Notes under the pieces: generated by a model
What the model saw: the letters and a program-made list of their open reading frames with translations, nothing else
The model's database searches: none
Told to the model about the DNA's origin: nothing
Translations under genes and position numbers: made by a program
In this document: positions 63,411 through 64,000 of the stretch, one piece after another
How positions within the stretch are numbered: position 1 is the stretch's first letter
Layout of the letters: every line of letters begins with the position of its first letter
Source: Sceloporus undulatus
Lineage: Eukaryota; Chordata; Lepidosauria; Squamata; Phrynosomatidae
NCBI RefSeq assembly: GCF_019175285.1
Contig: NC_056527.1
Location: forward strand, 103,902,377-103,966,376
Reading direction: 5' to 3'
DNA length: 64,000 nucleotides

Positions 63411-63525
63411 CTTGATTATGTGCAAGTGTCCTAACTTGGGGGAGTCCATCATATTGTATTGAAAGAGCCGTGATCAATTTCAGTTTAATGCCAAAGTCCA
63501 AGTATTTTTGAGGATGTCTCAGTAC

Positions 63526-63707
63526 GGATTTGTTGTTGTTGTTGTGTGCTTTCAGGTTGACATTTGGCAACACTATTGTTGTATTTTTTTTCTTAGCAAG
63601 GTTTATTCTGAGGAGGTTTTGCCTTTGCCTTCCTCTGAAGCTGAGAGAGGCTGGCTTGCCAAAGGTCACAAACACTGGGTTTCCATGGCTAGGCAGGAAA
63701 TTCCTAT
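63526..63707 (-). repeat. Sauria-type SINE
   Basis: Minus-strand copy with an AACAACAACAACAAATC tail and the CAGCCTC-like middle; the head is diverged. Confidence 0.75.
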
Positions 63708-63935
63708 TATCTAATGTTAAATTCATATTATTAAATGCTTAGTAAAACTCAATTGTTCTGCAACTTCAGCAGTTCTGACCTCAGCAAGACTGTTATAAAA
63801 TGTTTATCAAAATGGCATTCACTCCTGCGGTAGTTTGAGACAATGGGCTGGGAATTAATATGCCACATATACGCTGAAATCAATATTCATACAATAAACA
63901 AGCCATGATGCAGCCATAAATCTATTTTAGTTCAG

Positions 63936-64000
63936 AGAGCCAGCATGGTATAGTGGTTTGAGAATTGGGTGATGACTCTGAAGACTAGGGTGCGAATTCT
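63936..64000 (+). repeat. Sauria-type SINE, 5' part (cut by window edge)
   Basis: GAGCCAGCATGGTATAGTGG head followed by a GCGAATTCT B-box start at the window end. Confidence 0.8.

Overview
This is vertebrate nuclear DNA, most likely from a squamate reptile and probably an iguanian lizard. The basis is the repeat content. There are many tRNA-derived Sauria-type SINEs ending in an ACA-rich tail, 5S-rRNA-derived SINEs with the same kind of tail, and Bov-B/RTE, CR1, L2 and L1 LINE remnants. There are also many small hAT, Tigger/pogo-like and fold-back DNA elements, and abundant microsatellites. The genes have short, well-conserved exons in long, repeat-filled introns. The species call is inference from these families.

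Three complete protein-coding genes can be rebuilt exon by exon, with GT/AG sites and phases that agree throughout. (1) TBC1D17, minus strand, 17 coding exons from 38057 down to 13629, about 652 residues: a Rab GTPase-activating protein with both catalytic fingers intact. (2) AKT1S1 (PRAS40), plus strand, 4 coding exons from 42182 to 48317, 278 residues: the raptor-binding mTORC1 inhibitor and AKT substrate. (3) A tetraspanin of the TSPAN4/TSPAN9 group, minus strand, 7 coding exons from 59191 down to 50233, 239 residues. TBC1D17 and AKT1S1 are head-to-head, as in human, but their CpG-rich promoter modules (about 38.05-38.25 kb and 39.5-39.9 kb) are separated by DNA elements and microsatellites. 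AKT1S1 and the tetraspanin converge tail-to-tail, with poly(A) signals about 600 bases apart.

Layout: 1-13.4 kb is gene-free, repeat-rich flank beyond the TBC1D17 3' end. 13.5-38.2 kb is TBC1D17. 38.2-42.1 kb holds the divergent promoters and AKT1S1 intron 1, including a 28-base minisatellite and a fold-back element with perfect 41-base arms. 42.2-49.25 kb is the AKT1S1 body and 3' UTR. 49.8-59.2 kb is the tetraspanin. 59.2-64 kb is its 5' flank, with a possible non-coding first exon near 61.4 kb and a Bov-B remnant.

The most interesting biological point is the tetraspanin. It is neither CD37 nor an obvious orthologue of TSPAN4 or TSPAN9, and I know of no TSPAN4/9-type gene beside the human 19q13.33 TBC1D17-AKT1S1 pair. 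It may be a third paralogue of this group that mammals have lost. No new multi-gene system is evident. The other noteworthy items are repeats: a hammerhead-ribozyme-like motif in a Penelope-type remnant, two hAT miniatures with exact 8-base target duplications, and a triple SINE array beside a splice donor. No retrovirus, LTR element or Polinton was recognised.
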